From contig NZ_BALC01000003.1 in NCBI RefSeq assembly GCF_000612445.1, forward strand, positions 338,419-402,418: a DNA stretch of 64,000 nucleotides, given 5' to 3'. The notes below the pieces were generated by a model that searched no databases, was not told the DNA's origin, and was given only the letters and a program-made list of their open reading frames with translations. Source of the DNA: Liquorilactobacillus sucicola DSM 21376 = JCM 15457 (GTDB lineage Bacteria; Bacillota; Bacilli; Lactobacillales; Lactobacillaceae). This document shows positions 1 through 8,521 of the stretch, one piece after another. Position numbers and translations under genes: made by a program. How positions within the stretch are numbered: position 1 is the first letter of the stretch; every line of letters starts with the position of its first letter.

Positions 1-830
1 ACAATCCAGTTTCCTTGTGGAATCATTGCAACTTTTCCGTTGTAGAAAAGATCTTGAACAGAAGGATCATATTTGACTGACAAGATAGGTTGGACACTAT
101 AATTTCTTATCAAAGTGTAATAAGCATGCATTTGAGTTCCATATTTCCAGGGAAATTCTGTACTCTTAAAAGCCTTGACTTGGTCATTATCATACGCTTG
201 TGAGGTGAATTGAGCTGAAACCGAAGCGATAGAATTAGTATCAGCTCCGTTAAATCCGAATACCCCGCTTAAACCTAACTTGTCTTTTTGCGCATCTATC
301 TTTTTGACTGCACGTACAAAATCGGCATAGTTGTGGATTGCAGCAGCATTAACACCTGCTTTAGCGAAAACAGCTTTATTGTAAGACCAGCCATAAGCCT
401 CTAAGTCAACAGGAAGGCCAACAAGCCGTTTCTCCGATATCCCACCGCTACGCAAACTCGGTAGAATAGTCTTAGTAGCCGGCAATCCCTGTAAGCTAAC
501 TAAATGGTCTTTATAACGATCGATCTCAGGTAATCCGCCAAGCATGATGATATCCGGTGCTTCACCAGAAGCAAACTTTGCTTGAAGTGCGGCAGCACCA
601 CCACCCTGACCAGAAGTTGTTATCTGAATAGAGACATTGGGATGCTCTTTAGTATACATTTTTGCTAACTTTTGATATTGACTGCTTATTTCTGGCTTCT
701 GGTTAAAAAAATTGAGCTTGATCTTATTACTATTGCTTTGTTGTGAGTTGGAGCTGCATCCTGCTATGAAAAATATTGGTATTATCAATACAAAGAAAAG
801 CGTACTGAGTTTGCGACGCATGAAAGTCAT
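1..830 (-). CDS. Extracellular sugar-binding lipoprotein of an ABC transporter (partial, C-terminus outside window)
   Basis: Reading the minus strand from 830 gives an open frame that runs off the left edge. The product starts MTFMRRKL, has a hydrophobic signal segment and a lipobox ending IAGC followed by an SNSQQSNS linker, so it should be a lipid-anchored protein on the outer face of the membrane. The rest resembles family 1 solute-binding proteins for sugars: KIKLNFFNQKPE near the N-terminus, then ASGEAPDIIMLGG, and later GLPVDLEAYGWSYNK, typical for maltose/multiple-sugar binding components. The start at 830 is favoured by a GAGGGGGG stretch about 8 nt upstream; ATG 821 is an alternative. 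It is divergent from a sugar-ABC ATPase at 965, which probably energises this transporter. The substrate cannot be deduced, and the permeases are presumably beyond the edge. Confidence 0.85.
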   Translation of the reverse strand, partial: MTFMRRKLSTLFFVLIIPIFFIAGCSSNSQQSNSNKIKLNFFNQKPEISSQYQKLAKMYTKEHPNVSIQITTSGQGGGAAALQAKFASGEAPDIIMLGGLPEIDRYKDHLVSLQGLPATKTILPSLRSGGISEKRLVGLPVDLEAYGWSYNKAVFAKAGVNAAAIHNYADFVRAVKKIDAQKDKLGLSGVFGFNGADTNSIASVSAQFTSQAYDNDQVKAFKSTEFPWKYGTQMHAYYTLIRNYSVQPILSVKYDPSVQDLFYNGKVAMIPQGNWI

Positions 831-964
831 TCTACCGCCCCCCTCATTCTTCTTGCTTGCTAATAAAGTCAACGATTCGTTATAATTCTTATCATAATCT
901 TATAGTGTTATTATGAAACATGAGGTAGGCAAAATCAAAGAATACACACAAGGGGGCCGTACTA

Positions 965-2092
965 ATGAGCAAAGTGCAGATAGAACATCTATTTAAGCGG
1001 TATGAAAATGCAGATGAAGATACATTAAAAGATGTTAATCTTGAAATCAATGATAAAGAGTTTGTCTCAATTATTGGACCATCGGGATGTGGTAAGTCGA
1101 CTCTGTTGCGGTGCTTTGCTGGTCTGGAGAAAATAACACGAGGTAAGATTCTAATTGATGGAGAAAGGTTCGATACTATTCCGCCGCAAAAAAGGCGAAT
1201 CGCAATGGTTTTTCAAGATTATGCACTATATCCACACATGACGGTTTATAATAACATGGCATTCAACTTAAAACTGAGCAAATTTTCCAAAGAAGAAATA
1301 GACAATAAAGTCAAAAAAGCAGCAGCAAAACTGGGACTATCTGAGTTTCTAAAGCGTAAACCAGCCCAACTTTCAGGCGGTCAAAGACAGCGGGTGGCTT
1401 TGGGGCGAGCGATGGTCCGAGATCCTAAAATCTTTTTAATGGATGAACCACTTTCAAATTTAGATGCAAAATTAAGGGTTTCTACGCGGCAAGATATTAT
1501 TGAAATGCATCGTCAGTTAGGGACAGTCACTATTTATGTTACTCATGATCAAGCTGAAGCGATGGCAATGTCTGATAAGATCTTACTGATGCGAGATGGA
1601 ATTGTTCAGCAATACGGCAGTCCTGATCAGCTCTATGATCAGCCACATAACCTTTTTGTTGCACGTTTTATTGGGTCTCCAAGTATGAATATTCTTCATG
1701 GTACGCTGAATCCAAAGGGAGATTTTTCTGTTGGCAAGACAAAGTTTGATCTTAAGGGGATAATAGCGCCTGAGCTTTTGCCGACTAGTTCTCGTAAAGT
1801 GGTTCTTGGGTTCCGCCCTGAGAAAGTTGCTCAGGTTACTTTTACTAATCAGGTTGAAGAAACTGTAAAACATGAAAAAGATTTTGTCTTCACTGCGAGG
1901 AAAAACTTGTCAGAGTACATGGGATCACACACATTGGTTTACTTAAAGATGGATGATGGAACGAACATTGTAGTGGAAACAGCTAAAAAGATCAATGATG
2001 AAAAGAGCCCGCGGAGTTTGCAGATACATGTTCATTCCCAAGATATTTATTTTTTCGATGAAAAGACGGGATTGAATTTAAGTAGTATTTAG
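965..2092 (+). CDS. Sugar ABC transporter ATP-binding protein (MsmK/UgpC type)
   Basis: This 375-residue protein is a cytoplasmic ATPase of the carbohydrate uptake (CUT1) class. Visible motifs are Walker A GPSGCGKST (about residues 38-46), the ABC signature LSGGQRQRVALGRA (about 135), Walker B IFLMDEPLSNLDA and the switch His in YVTHDQAEAMAM. A C-terminal part of about 130 residues contains GFRPEKV, as in the TOBE/MalK-type regulatory domain. CUT1 ATPases are often shared by several permeases. The divergent neighbour is a sugar-binding lipoprotein, which supports pairing. The stop is only 28 bases before arcA, with no terminator between, so the two may be co-transcribed, which is an unusual pairing. 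Start ATG 965 follows AAGGGGGCCGTACTA. Confidence 0.92.
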   Translation: MSKVQIEHLFKRYENADEDTLKDVNLEINDKEFVSIIGPSGCGKSTLLRCFAGLEKITRGKILIDGERFDTIPPQKRRIAMVFQDYALYPHMTVYNNMAFNLKLSKFSKEEIDNKVKKAAAKLGLSEFLKRKPAQLSGGQRQRVALGRAMVRDPKIFLMDEPLSNLDAKLRVSTRQDIIEMHRQLGTVTIYVTHDQAEAMAMSDKILLMRDGIVQQYGSPDQLYDQPHNLFVARFIGSPSMNILHGTLNPKGDFSVGKTKFDLKGIIAPELLPTSSRKVVLGFRPEKVAQVTFTNQVEETVKHEKDFVFTARKNLSEYMGSHTLVYLKMDDGTNIVVETAKKINDEKSPRSLQIHVHSQDIYFFDEKTGLNLSSI

Positions 2093-2120
2093 CTTAACTA
2101 AGAGAAAGGAATTAATAGAG

Positions 2121-3359
2121 ATGGGCTTCCAAATCAAAATAAAATCTGAAATCGGCAAGTTAAGGGCGGTTTTGTTAAAACGTCCTGGCAAGGAAATTGA
2201 AAACATTACGCCTGCAACAATGCATGATTTGCTTTTTGATGATATACCATACTTATCAGAAGCTCAGAAAGAACACGATAGATTTGCAGAGATATTGCGG
2301 CAAAATGGAACGAAAGTTTTATACTTAGACAATCTGATAACAGAAGTGCTTAAGAACCGGAACGTTAAAAGCAACTTTATATCACAAATGATTACAAATT
2401 CTGGGTTCACCGATGGAACGACGGCGATATTTTTAAAAGAGTATTTCAGCAATCTAAGACCAAATGATTTGGTTGAAAAACTTATGACAGGGCTACGCAA
2501 AGAAGAGGTTGGCGGCAAGCTAAAAAATTTACGTGGATTTCCGGAAATTGATACCGATCCATTTGTAATGGCTCCTATGCCTAATTTGTATTTTACACGT
2601 GACTTGGCTTCTGTTATCGGGCAGGGGGCAAGTGTCAGTAACATGACTTTCAAGGTGCGGAAGCGAGAAACAATTTTCCTTGAGTACATTTTGGCAAAAC
2701 ATCCGCTTTTTTCCGAACATGCTATTCCATATTGGCATAGAAGAGATGATAAGACACAGCTTGAAGGCGGAGATATATTGGTTTTGAATAATCACGTACT
2801 AGCAGTCGGCATCTCGCAAAGAACGTCTGTTGAAGCGATCGAGGCTTTGGCAGATGTCTTGTTTAAAAATAAATCTGGATATGATACGATCATTGCACTC
2901 AAAATTCCAAAGAGTCATGCAATGATGCATTTAGATACAGTTTTTACGATGGTGAACTATGATCAGTTCACAGTTTACCCAGATATTATGCGGGAGTACC
3001 GAAAAATGGATATTTGGACTTTGCGTTCATCGACGAAAGGTATAAAGTATAGAAAATACACAGATTTGCAAGAAGTGCTCAAAGACGTCTTGGGTTTGAG
3101 CGAGATTGATCTTATATATACTGGGAATGGGGATGCGGTGGCAGCACCACGTGAACAATGGAATGATGGCAGCAATACTCTGACGATTGCTCCAGGGGAG
3201 GTTGTAACGTATGATCGCAATTATGTGTCTAATGAGCTGCTGCGACAACATGGCATAAAGGTTCACGAGATGCCTTCAAGTGAATTGTCGCGTGGCCGCG
3301 GGGGCCCACGCTGTATGTCAATGCCATTGCAACGTGAAGAGCTGTCTCAGGAAAATTAA
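2121..3359 (+). CDS. arcA: Arginine deiminase
   Basis: The 412-residue product converts arginine to citrulline and ammonia, the first step of the ADI pathway. Family landmarks are present: MPNLYFTRDL, the acidic EGGDILVL segment, the catalytic His region MMHLDTVFTM, and the C-terminal nucleophile motif RGGPRCMSMPL with Cys at about 398. Length is normal for bacterial ADI (about 410). The start is ATG 2121 behind AGAAAGGAATTAATAG. In lactobacilli arcA usually sits with arcB, arcC, arcD and an ArgR/Crp regulator. None of these is adjacent here; it follows a sugar-ABC ATPase and is followed by a terminator. Either the rest of the pathway is elsewhere or the enzyme acts alone as an ammonia producer for acid tolerance (inference). 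Confidence 0.95.
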   Translation: MGFQIKIKSEIGKLRAVLLKRPGKEIENITPATMHDLLFDDIPYLSEAQKEHDRFAEILRQNGTKVLYLDNLITEVLKNRNVKSNFISQMITNSGFTDGTTAIFLKEYFSNLRPNDLVEKLMTGLRKEEVGGKLKNLRGFPEIDTDPFVMAPMPNLYFTRDLASVIGQGASVSNMTFKVRKRETIFLEYILAKHPLFSEHAIPYWHRRDDKTQLEGGDILVLNNHVLAVGISQRTSVEAIEALADVLFKNKSGYDTIIALKIPKSHAMMHLDTVFTMVNYDQFTVYPDIMREYRKMDIWTLRSSTKGIKYRKYTDLQEVLKDVLGLSEIDLIYTGNGDAVAAPREQWNDGSNTLTIAPGEVVTYDRNYVSNELLRQHGIKVHEMPSSELSRGRGGPRCMSMPLQREELSQEN

Positions 3360-3440
3360 TTCATACAATGCAAGATTTGAAATAAGAAGAAGGCTTCACA
3401 AGTTGTAATTTTGACTAATGAAATATTTTTATAAGGAAAA

Positions 3441-3489
3441 GGGGCAGGATCAAAAGTTATTTTTGACCTTGCCCCATCTGTTTTTTTAG
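3441..3489 (+). terminator. Rho-independent terminator after arcA
   Basis: GGGGCAGG and TCAAAA pair with TTTTGA and CCTTGCCCC, followed after a few bases by seven T. It is the hairpin end of a dispersed intergenic element described under findings; the preceding bases (ATTTTGACTAATGAAAT) resemble the copies at 33.3 and 53.5 kb. Confidence 0.8.
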
Positions 3490-3595
3490 TTAATATCCGA
3501 ATTAATGTATTTCGATAATCAGTCTTTTTTGCTCAACCACAATTAATGCTCCAAGCCTAACGACTGTTGGTACACTCTCTTTTCATGAGAGAGCC

Positions 3596-4432
3596 TTATT
3601 TAGATTTTGCTGTTACCCAATAATTGTCTTTATTGTGATCTTCGAGGTATTTTTTGAATTCTTTTGAATGATATGCCTTTTTGACGGCAACTGCCCATTT
3701 TTTGTTAACATTTTTCTTGTTAGTTGCAGCAACGAGCTGATATTCTGAGCGAACTGTTTCTGGCAACAATATTTTACGTGTTGAAATTTTGGCACTATAG
3801 GCAACTGAACCGGGAAGGATAACATAATCAAAATTTTTGATTGAACGTGGAATAGTAGAAGAATCCAGCTCGGTAATATGCAGGTCATATTTATTTGAAG
3901 CAATATCTTTATTAGTTGCAGTAATCGGATCAGTTCCGTCCTTTAATGTAATCCACCCGGCTTTAACCAAAAGATTGTAAGCACGCGCGGTATTGGCAGG
4001 ATCATTAGGGATGGCAACCTTATCACCAGAACTTACATCCCGCAGCACTTTTTTATTGGCAGGATAGAGCCCAGTTGGAACTGTCGGTATCTTTGTTATA
4101 GAAGCTAAACCAGCATTTTTTTCTTTGTTGAAGTTTTTTAAATAGGCAGTATGCTGATCAACATTGAGATCAATCTGATCATCACTCAGTGCAATATCTG
4201 CATTTAATAAGTTATTAAACGATTTGTTAGTAACTTTGTAGCCTTCTTTTTCCAAAATGGGCTTGATGCCTTTTATGAATAATTCACTGTATGGACCTGG
4301 AGAACTTCCTAACCTAATGGTCTGTTTTGATTCGTTTGTTGATGCTGATTTACGTCCAAACGAGAAAAAGCCGATCACGACTAAGATGAGTACAATAATT
4401 GCTGTGATAATGGTAATCCTTGTTTTCTTCAT
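3596..4432 (-). CDS. MetQ/NlpA-family methionine-binding protein of an ABC importer
   Basis: This 278-residue protein belongs to the NlpA/MetQ solute-binding family, which delivers D/L-methionine to the MetNI importer. Family features seen are RLGSSPGPYSELF after the membrane segment, DQHTAYLKNFN, VAIPNDPANTARAYNLL and the C-terminal KKWAVAVKKAYHS region. The N-terminus (KKTRITIITAIIVLILVVIGFFSFG) is a hydrophobic anchor but has no lipobox cysteine, so the protein would be held by an uncleaved or non-lipidated segment rather than by a lipid, unlike most MetQ. No metN or metI lies nearby, so it is an orphan binding protein that must use a transporter encoded elsewhere. The methionine assignment is strengthened by the Met-specific T-box leader directly upstream. 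Confidence 0.88.
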   Translation of the reverse strand: MKKTRITIITAIIVLILVVIGFFSFGRKSASTNESKQTIRLGSSPGPYSELFIKGIKPILEKEGYKVTNKSFNNLLNADIALSDDQIDLNVDQHTAYLKNFNKEKNAGLASITKIPTVPTGLYPANKKVLRDVSSGDKVAIPNDPANTARAYNLLVKAGWITLKDGTDPITATNKDIASNKYDLHITELDSSTIPRSIKNFDYVILPGSVAYSAKISTRKILLPETVRSEYQLVAATNKKNVNKKWAVAVKKAYHSKEFKKYLEDHNKDNYWVTAKSK

Positions 4433-4531
4433 AGTTAAACCACCTTAATTTTTATATGTCAGTTCCTAGCCTATTACAAAAAATATTAGTTAAATATAGC
4501 TTCACCCCACTACTTCTAGAATAATTAGTAT

Positions 4532-4803
4532 AAAAAAAGCTCACGACTCAAGTTGTTTTACTTGTGTCGTGAGACGAATAATCGCTGTACCACTCACGCG
4601 TGAATGCACTTATCTTATTTCTAAATAAATGCTGTAATAGCTATAACGGGCATTTCCGGATCAAGCTTACCTTTAGATTGCTCACATGATCAATTACTTT
4701 GAGACCATCTTCCAAGGCATTTTATCACCGGATTTTCAGCAATCACCGATTCTCTTTTAAGATGCACTGCCAAGTACTCATCTCATTGGTATCTATTTAA
4801 CAG
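4532..4803 (-). promoter_or_regulatory. T-box leader, methionine specifier, upstream of metQ-like gene
   Basis: On the minus strand the leader shows a stem I base TGAGAT pairing with GTCTCA, an AGTA loop element, and a specifier loop AAG-ATG-G, with the ATG codon at 4708-4706. Further down are the T-box sequence TGGTACAGCG (4592-4583), which pairs with the tRNA acceptor end, and a strong terminator stem GCTCACGACTCAAG/CTTGTGTCGTGAG followed by seven T (4574-4532). Uncharged tRNA-Met should stabilise the antiterminator and switch on the methionine uptake gene. Class and codon are read from sequence; regulation is by family analogy. Confidence 0.88.
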
Positions 4804-4807
4804 TGAC

Positions 4808-4837
4808 AATATAGCAAAAAAATGCACATTGTGTCAA
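4808..4837 (-). promoter_or_regulatory. Promoter for metQ T-box transcript
   Basis: The minus strand carries a consensus -35 TTGACA (4837-4832), an 18-nt spacer and -10 TATATT (4813-4808), placed just before the T-box stem I. Confidence 0.7.
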
Positions 4838-5034
4838 CATCGATTTTTAATTTTACTAATTTAAATTTAATCGTAAGCGAATTATTAAGCAAAAGTTGCT
4901 GCAAGGATGTACAAGTGGATGATAACTAGTTAAATCAACTACCCACTTTGAAAAATATAGAATCTCGAACGTTAAATAATACTATTTCTAGAAGGAGATT
5001 GAATTAATTAGTGAAACATCATAGTAAAAAAACA

Positions 5035-5063
5035 TTGACCTTTTAACTGAATTGTCATATTAT
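5035..5063 (+). promoter_or_regulatory. Promoter for metA T-box transcript
   Basis: TTGACC (5035-5040), 17-nt spacer, TATTAT (5058-5063). It lies about 25 bases before stem I of the metA T-box. Confidence 0.7.
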
Positions 5064-5085
5064 CTTAACAAAGATATTTTTGCGT

Positions 5086-5356
5086 CGAAGAGAAGAGTAT
5101 GCCGACAAGTAGGGTTAGAGCGACTGTCGATAGTGAGAGGGCAGATCACGAAAGTTGGCTGAAGATGATCTCTGAGCTGCAACTGGTGCTGCTGGGTGCT
5201 TGTTGGCCGGTTGTGCCCGATAAAGTGCTAGGCATTTTCTGCTGTAGGTGGGAGTGCTGGAGAGTTATTGCTTATGTGGAGCAATTTAAATTTTGGGTGG
5301 TAACACGAATTTTATTCGTCCCTTCTGTGCCGGTTTGGTGCAGGGGGATTTTTTTA
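5086..5356 (+). promoter_or_regulatory. T-box leader, methionine specifier, upstream of metA
   Basis: Stem I base AGAGA pairs with TCTCT, an AGAGTA element follows, and the specifier loop reads AAG-ATG-A with ATG at 5165-5167. The T-box TGGTAACACG is at 5298-5307. The terminator stem CCCTTCTGTGCC/GGTGCAGGGGG with a run of T ends at about 5356. The organisation matches the metQ leader on the other strand, so the two divergent genes have separate but equivalent tRNA-Met sensors. The 264-base frame open across this leader is an artefact of the RNA, not a gene. Confidence 0.88.
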
Positions 5357-5390
5357 TTATAAATTATATTTTTAATTGGGGGCTTTGAGG

Positions 5391-6176
5391 ATGAAAAGAC
5401 AAAATGAAAAAAAATCATTGTTGATCTTGAACTTGATGCCAAATAAATTGGAGACGGAAAAACAGTTGAACTACGTTTTTAAGAATAACAATGAAATTCT
5501 CGAAAAAACATATTGTTATCCGGGAACGCATCATTTTAAATCTATCCAACCGAAAGAGGTTAAAGAGCGCTATCGCAGTTTTGAAGAGATCAAAGGGAAT
5601 CAGTATGACGGTTTGCTCATTACCGGCGCACCTGTTGAACATATCCCCTTTAACGATGTTGATTATTGGGATGAATTTTGTCAGATAATCGAGTGGTCTA
5701 AGAATCACTGTAAAAAGTCTTTGTTGCTCTGCTGGGCTGCACAAGCGGGAATGTACTGTATCGCTAGGGTGCCTAAGAGAATTTGCACAGAAAAAGTATT
5801 CGGTATTTATAAGTTAAATATTCAGTCAGAAAAGCATGAATTATTACGAGGATTAGATGATAATATGTGCATGCCTTTTTCAAGATATTCAACGAATAAT
5901 GTTGAAGATTTAAGTGGGGGAGCTTTTGATGTGATTGCCGATTCGCCTGATGTGGGGCCAGTAATCATAGAAACAAAGGATCAAAAATTTACTTTTGTGA
6001 CCGGTCATCCCGAATATGAAACCAAGACACTGGATGAGGAATATAAGCGAGACGTGAATAAGGGGAAAAAAATAAAAAAACCGGCAAATTACTATGCCAG
6101 TCATGATAACAAAATAATAAATACATGGACCACATATAGTCAACAGCTTTTTAATAACTGGGTAAAATCACTGTAG
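5391..6176 (+). CDS. metA: Homoserine O-acyltransferase, MetA family
   Basis: The 261-residue product acylates homoserine (acetyl- or succinyl-CoA donor) to start methionine synthesis. MetA family motifs are visible: ILNLMPNKLETEKQL near the N-terminus, GLLITGAPVEHIPFNDVDYW, the nucleophile segment LLCWAAQAGMYC with Cys at about 114, VFGIY, and HPEYETKTL with the catalytic His and Glu. It is shorter than the 300-residue MetA of bacilli, mostly in the N-terminal and C-terminal parts. The ATG at 5391 is chosen as start because TTGGGGGC lies 8-13 bases upstream; the in-frame TTG at 5376 overlaps that ribosome binding site. The downstream sulfhydrylase at 43 kb uses O-acetylhomoserine, which makes acetyl transfer the likelier activity (inference). 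Confidence 0.9.
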   Translation: MKRQNEKKSLLILNLMPNKLETEKQLNYVFKNNNEILEKTYCYPGTHHFKSIQPKEVKERYRSFEEIKGNQYDGLLITGAPVEHIPFNDVDYWDEFCQIIEWSKNHCKKSLLLCWAAQAGMYCIARVPKRICTEKVFGIYKLNIQSEKHELLRGLDDNMCMPFSRYSTNNVEDLSGGAFDVIADSPDVGPVIIETKDQKFTFVTGHPEYETKTLDEEYKRDVNKGKKIKKPANYYASHDNKIINTWTTYSQQLFNNWVKSL

Positions 6177-6186
6177 GAAAAGAACA

Positions 6187-6825
6187 TTAATTCTTTTTGT
6201 AAGGCGTCAGCCGCAAACGACTAGCCAGATATTCACCTAAATAAACATCATTGATATCTTCGAACCCTCTTTTTTTAACTTCTGCGTTTAGCCATTCAAC
6301 ATCTTTATTAATTAGTTCGAGGACATCAATATTAGGCTGACCATCTACTATAATTGGGTAGCGGATATTTTCATCTCCATATTCAATGACCACAAGTTGA
6401 CCATTTTGTTCAAGAAGCCCGCTTTTTACCTTGCTTACCTCATAGATTCCGTGTGCCCGCAGGCGGAACATCAATTCACTTGCAGAGACCCCTCTTTTCA
6501 AACATTCGTTAACATCAACTTGTCCATTCTTTATCAAGACGCGAGGCTTGCCATCAATGATATTTTTCACATAACGGTTGTGTTCTTTGAAAAATTTGAC
6601 ACTCAAGACAAGCAGTGTCCAGATTAAAAGAACCATAATGAATTGTAAAATAGTAATGTCATTATTATATATGACGCCACCAATGATGCCACCAAGTACG
6701 TAATTTTGCACCTGATCCATGGCGGTGATAGGGGCAAGGTTTCCCTTTCCAAGAAGGTTGATTTGAAGGACTAGGCATAATATACCTAGAGCAAATTTAA
6801 TGATTATCGGGCTATATAATTCCAT
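6187..6825 (-). CDS. DUF421 (YetF-type) membrane protein
   Basis: The 212-residue protein has an N-terminal membrane part with about three helices (FALGILCLVLQINLLG, VLGGIIGGVIYNN, FIMVLLIWTLLVLSV). A soluble DUF421 domain follows, with the typical GKPRVLIKNGQVD segment and MFRLRAHGIYEVSKVKSGLLEQNGQL. The function of the family is not established; some members are linked to stress or spore germination. It is the second gene of a pair with the DUF3290 gene 8 bases upstream, an arrangement common in lactobacilli. Start ATG 6825 follows AGGAGGAAAA. Confidence 0.88.
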   Translation of the reverse strand: MELYSPIIIKFALGILCLVLQINLLGKGNLAPITAMDQVQNYVLGGIIGGVIYNNDITILQFIMVLLIWTLLVLSVKFFKEHNRYVKNIIDGKPRVLIKNGQVDVNECLKRGVSASELMFRLRAHGIYEVSKVKSGLLEQNGQLVVIEYGDENIRYPIIVDGQPNIDVLELINKDVEWLNAEVKKRGFEDINDVYLGEYLASRLRLTPYKKN

Positions 6826-6833
6826 TTTTCCTC

Positions 6834-7280
6834 CTAATTGTCTTCAATTGATATTTTTTTGTCCATAAGATGCGTCCTAGTCAAAGTATAATTTGATTGA
6901 TCCATACTCAAATTAACACGATAATAGTTTTTTTTGATTCTAACTATTACACCGTCTGTTAACTGGGTTGAATTTACCAGGACATCAGTAGAGTTAAGGT
7001 GCCTGTCAGCAGCAACATTTTCAATAAAGGCTACCATTTGAGAAGATTGCGAATGGCGGCTTTCGCTTTGAACATAGTCTGAGTATTGCAACCCCAGCAT
7101 GAATAGGAGCAGTAGCAAGACAATGATACTTAAGTCGCGATATTTTATTTGAATTCTGTGCCGCCAATACAGCGTACTAACAATGAGCAAAACTAGTAGT
7201 AAGATGAATGTCACAATATACTTTATAAAATCATTCAGCTGAAGCTGATTTTCGATATAATTTATTCCGAAAAAAGTCAT
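6834..7280 (-). CDS. DUF3290 membrane protein, partner of DUF421
   Basis: The 148-residue product has two hydrophobic helices (FIKYIVTFILLLVLLIVSTLYW and LSIIVLLLLLFMLGLQY) followed by a small extracytoplasmic domain (HLNSTDVLVNSTQLTDGVIVRIKKNYYRVNL) of the DUF3290 type. Its function is unknown. The tight link to DUF421 suggests the two form one membrane complex (inference). Start ATG 7280 follows CGGAGGACAT. A TATAAT-like -10 lies about 45 bases upstream on the minus strand. Confidence 0.85.
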   Translation of the reverse strand: MTFFGINYIENQLQLNDFIKYIVTFILLLVLLIVSTLYWRHRIQIKYRDLSIIVLLLLLFMLGLQYSDYVQSESRHSQSSQMVAFIENVAADRHLNSTDVLVNSTQLTDGVIVRIKKNYYRVNLSMDQSNYTLTRTHLMDKKISIEDN

Positions 7281-7434
7281 ATGTCCTCCGTTGTTTTAAA
7301 TTAGATAATCCTTTGTTTATTATAATACTATTTACGGTTGTTATTTGAAAATAAACTTGGTTTCTTGAAAGTTAAAAAATCTGTTAGTAGAGTTTAAAGA
7401 ATAACTACGACACATCGAAGTAGAAAATTAAAAT

Positions 7435-7474
7435 TATAAAAAAACAGAATCAAGTCAATGCTTCGACTTGATTC
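7435..7474 (-). terminator. Terminator of the dhaKLM operon
   Basis: GAATCAAGTC and GACTTGATTC form a perfect 10-bp stem with an 8-nt loop. On the minus strand it is followed by a T-run, about 90 bases after the dhaM stop. Confidence 0.82.
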
Positions 7475-7564
7475 CGTTTATGCTTGATTGCAAGAATTAA
7501 AACTTGGACGGCAGCATATAGCACAGTTCATAAATTAACTCTAGTACAATAGAAGTTGGCGCAT

Positions 7565-7936
7565 TTATTTTATTTTAAGCGGTGCGAGCTGTTTCTCGAT
7601 CTCATCAAGAGGGACACCAGCTTGAATAAGTGTAGCAGCTGTATAAGCGCCTTCTATGAAGGCTGTGTCGTACAGATGGACCTGCTTATCTGTCATTTCG
7701 ATTGCAAGTTCAAGGTTCATCTTGGAACTACCGATATCATAGAATGCAAGCACTTCCTCCGCTTCATTCTTTTCAATGGCGGATAAAATTTTTTCCATGC
7801 TGGTGCCAATGTCATTATCATCTGTTCCGCCAGCACTGGAGAGAGAGACATCCGGTGCTACTTGTACCAGTAGTTTGGGGATTCCATTCGCTATCTCTGG
7901 TACATGGGACACAAGAATGATTCCTACTTTTTTCAT
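7565..7936 (-). CDS. dhaM: PTS-dependent dihydroxyacetone kinase, phosphotransferase subunit
   Basis: This 123-residue EIIA-mannose-like protein accepts phosphate from the PTS and passes it to ADP bound on DhaL. The N-terminus KKVGIILVSHVPEIANG carries the phosphorylatable His (residue 11), followed by the glycine-rich GGTDDNDIGTS segment. It has only the EIIA-like domain, as in lactic acid bacteria, not the longer EIIA-HPr-EI fusion of enterobacteria. Its ATG overlaps the dhaL stop by four bases, which implies translational coupling. It is the last gene of dhaK-dhaL-dhaM. Confidence 0.93.
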   Translation of the reverse strand: MKKVGIILVSHVPEIANGIPKLLVQVAPDVSLSSAGGTDDNDIGTSMEKILSAIEKNEAEEVLAFYDIGSSKMNLELAIEMTDKQVHLYDTAFIEGAYTAATLIQAGVPLDEIEKQLAPLKIK

Positions 7937-8508
7937 AGAGTTCCCTCCGTTTCCAGCAAAGCGGTGAATAAGTAGCCACTTGAAACAGCTCCAGGATCCA
8001 AGTGACCAATTGAACGTTCACCTAAATAGGAGGCACGACCTTTGCGTGCTTGCATATCTTTAGTAGAAGCGATGGCATCATCAATTATCTTAGGAGTTAT
8101 CGCATTGCTTTGTGCAACGGGTGACCAGACATCAACCATAGTCTTATCTCCCTCAGTAGCACCACCGCGTTTTTTAATACCAGCCAGTGCCACGCTAAGT
8201 AATTCATTGACTTTTTGTGTTTCAGAGCACTTTTTAGCCATTTCCAAGAAGGCTGTCCCATATAGAGGTCCAGAAGCACCGCCAACCTTACTAATCAGAC
8301 CCATTGCTATTGCTTTTAATACGGTTTTTAAATCAGGATCTTGCAGTTGTGCCAGACTATTTTTAACACCATCCATACCACGCATCATATTATTACCATG
8401 ATCTCCGTCACCAATAGGAGTATCCAGTTCACTAAGGTAGTCTTTGTTTTCTTCGATTTTGCGGTAAAAGCTATCCATCCATTTTTTAGTATTTTCGGCT
8501 GTTAACAT
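7933..8508 (-). CDS. dhaL: Dihydroxyacetone kinase, ADP-binding subunit
   Basis: The 191-residue product holds ADP/ATP as a permanent cofactor and phosphorylates dihydroxyacetone bound to DhaK. The Mg-ADP loop DTPIGDGDHGNNMMRG is present at about residue 30, along with GGASGPLYGTAF and the C-terminal GRASYLGERSIGHLDPGA, which are standard DhaL landmarks. The start is ATG 8508, preceded by GAGGAAATACAC. A longer frame from 8541 would overlap dhaK and adds a non-family N-terminus. The gene sits 13 bases after dhaK. Confidence 0.93.
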   Translation of the reverse strand: MLTAENTKKWMDSFYRKIEENKDYLSELDTPIGDGDHGNNMMRGMDGVKNSLAQLQDPDLKTVLKAIAMGLISKVGGASGPLYGTAFLEMAKKCSETQKVNELLSVALAGIKKRGGATEGDKTMVDVWSPVAQSNAITPKIIDDAIASTKDMQARKGRASYLGERSIGHLDPGAVSSGYLFTALLETEGTL

Positions 8509-8521
8509 GTGTATTTCCTCC

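Noticed and set aside
4532..5356. SAM (S-box or SMK) riboswitches for the methionine genes
   Set aside because: The leaders carry T-box sequences, specifier loops and T-box-type terminators; no SAM-aptamer signatures were seen.
5099..5362. Open frame of 87 codons before metA
   Set aside because: It coincides exactly with the methionine T-box RNA (specifier, T-box and terminator), has no ribosome binding site and a Cys/Trp-rich, non-protein-like composition.
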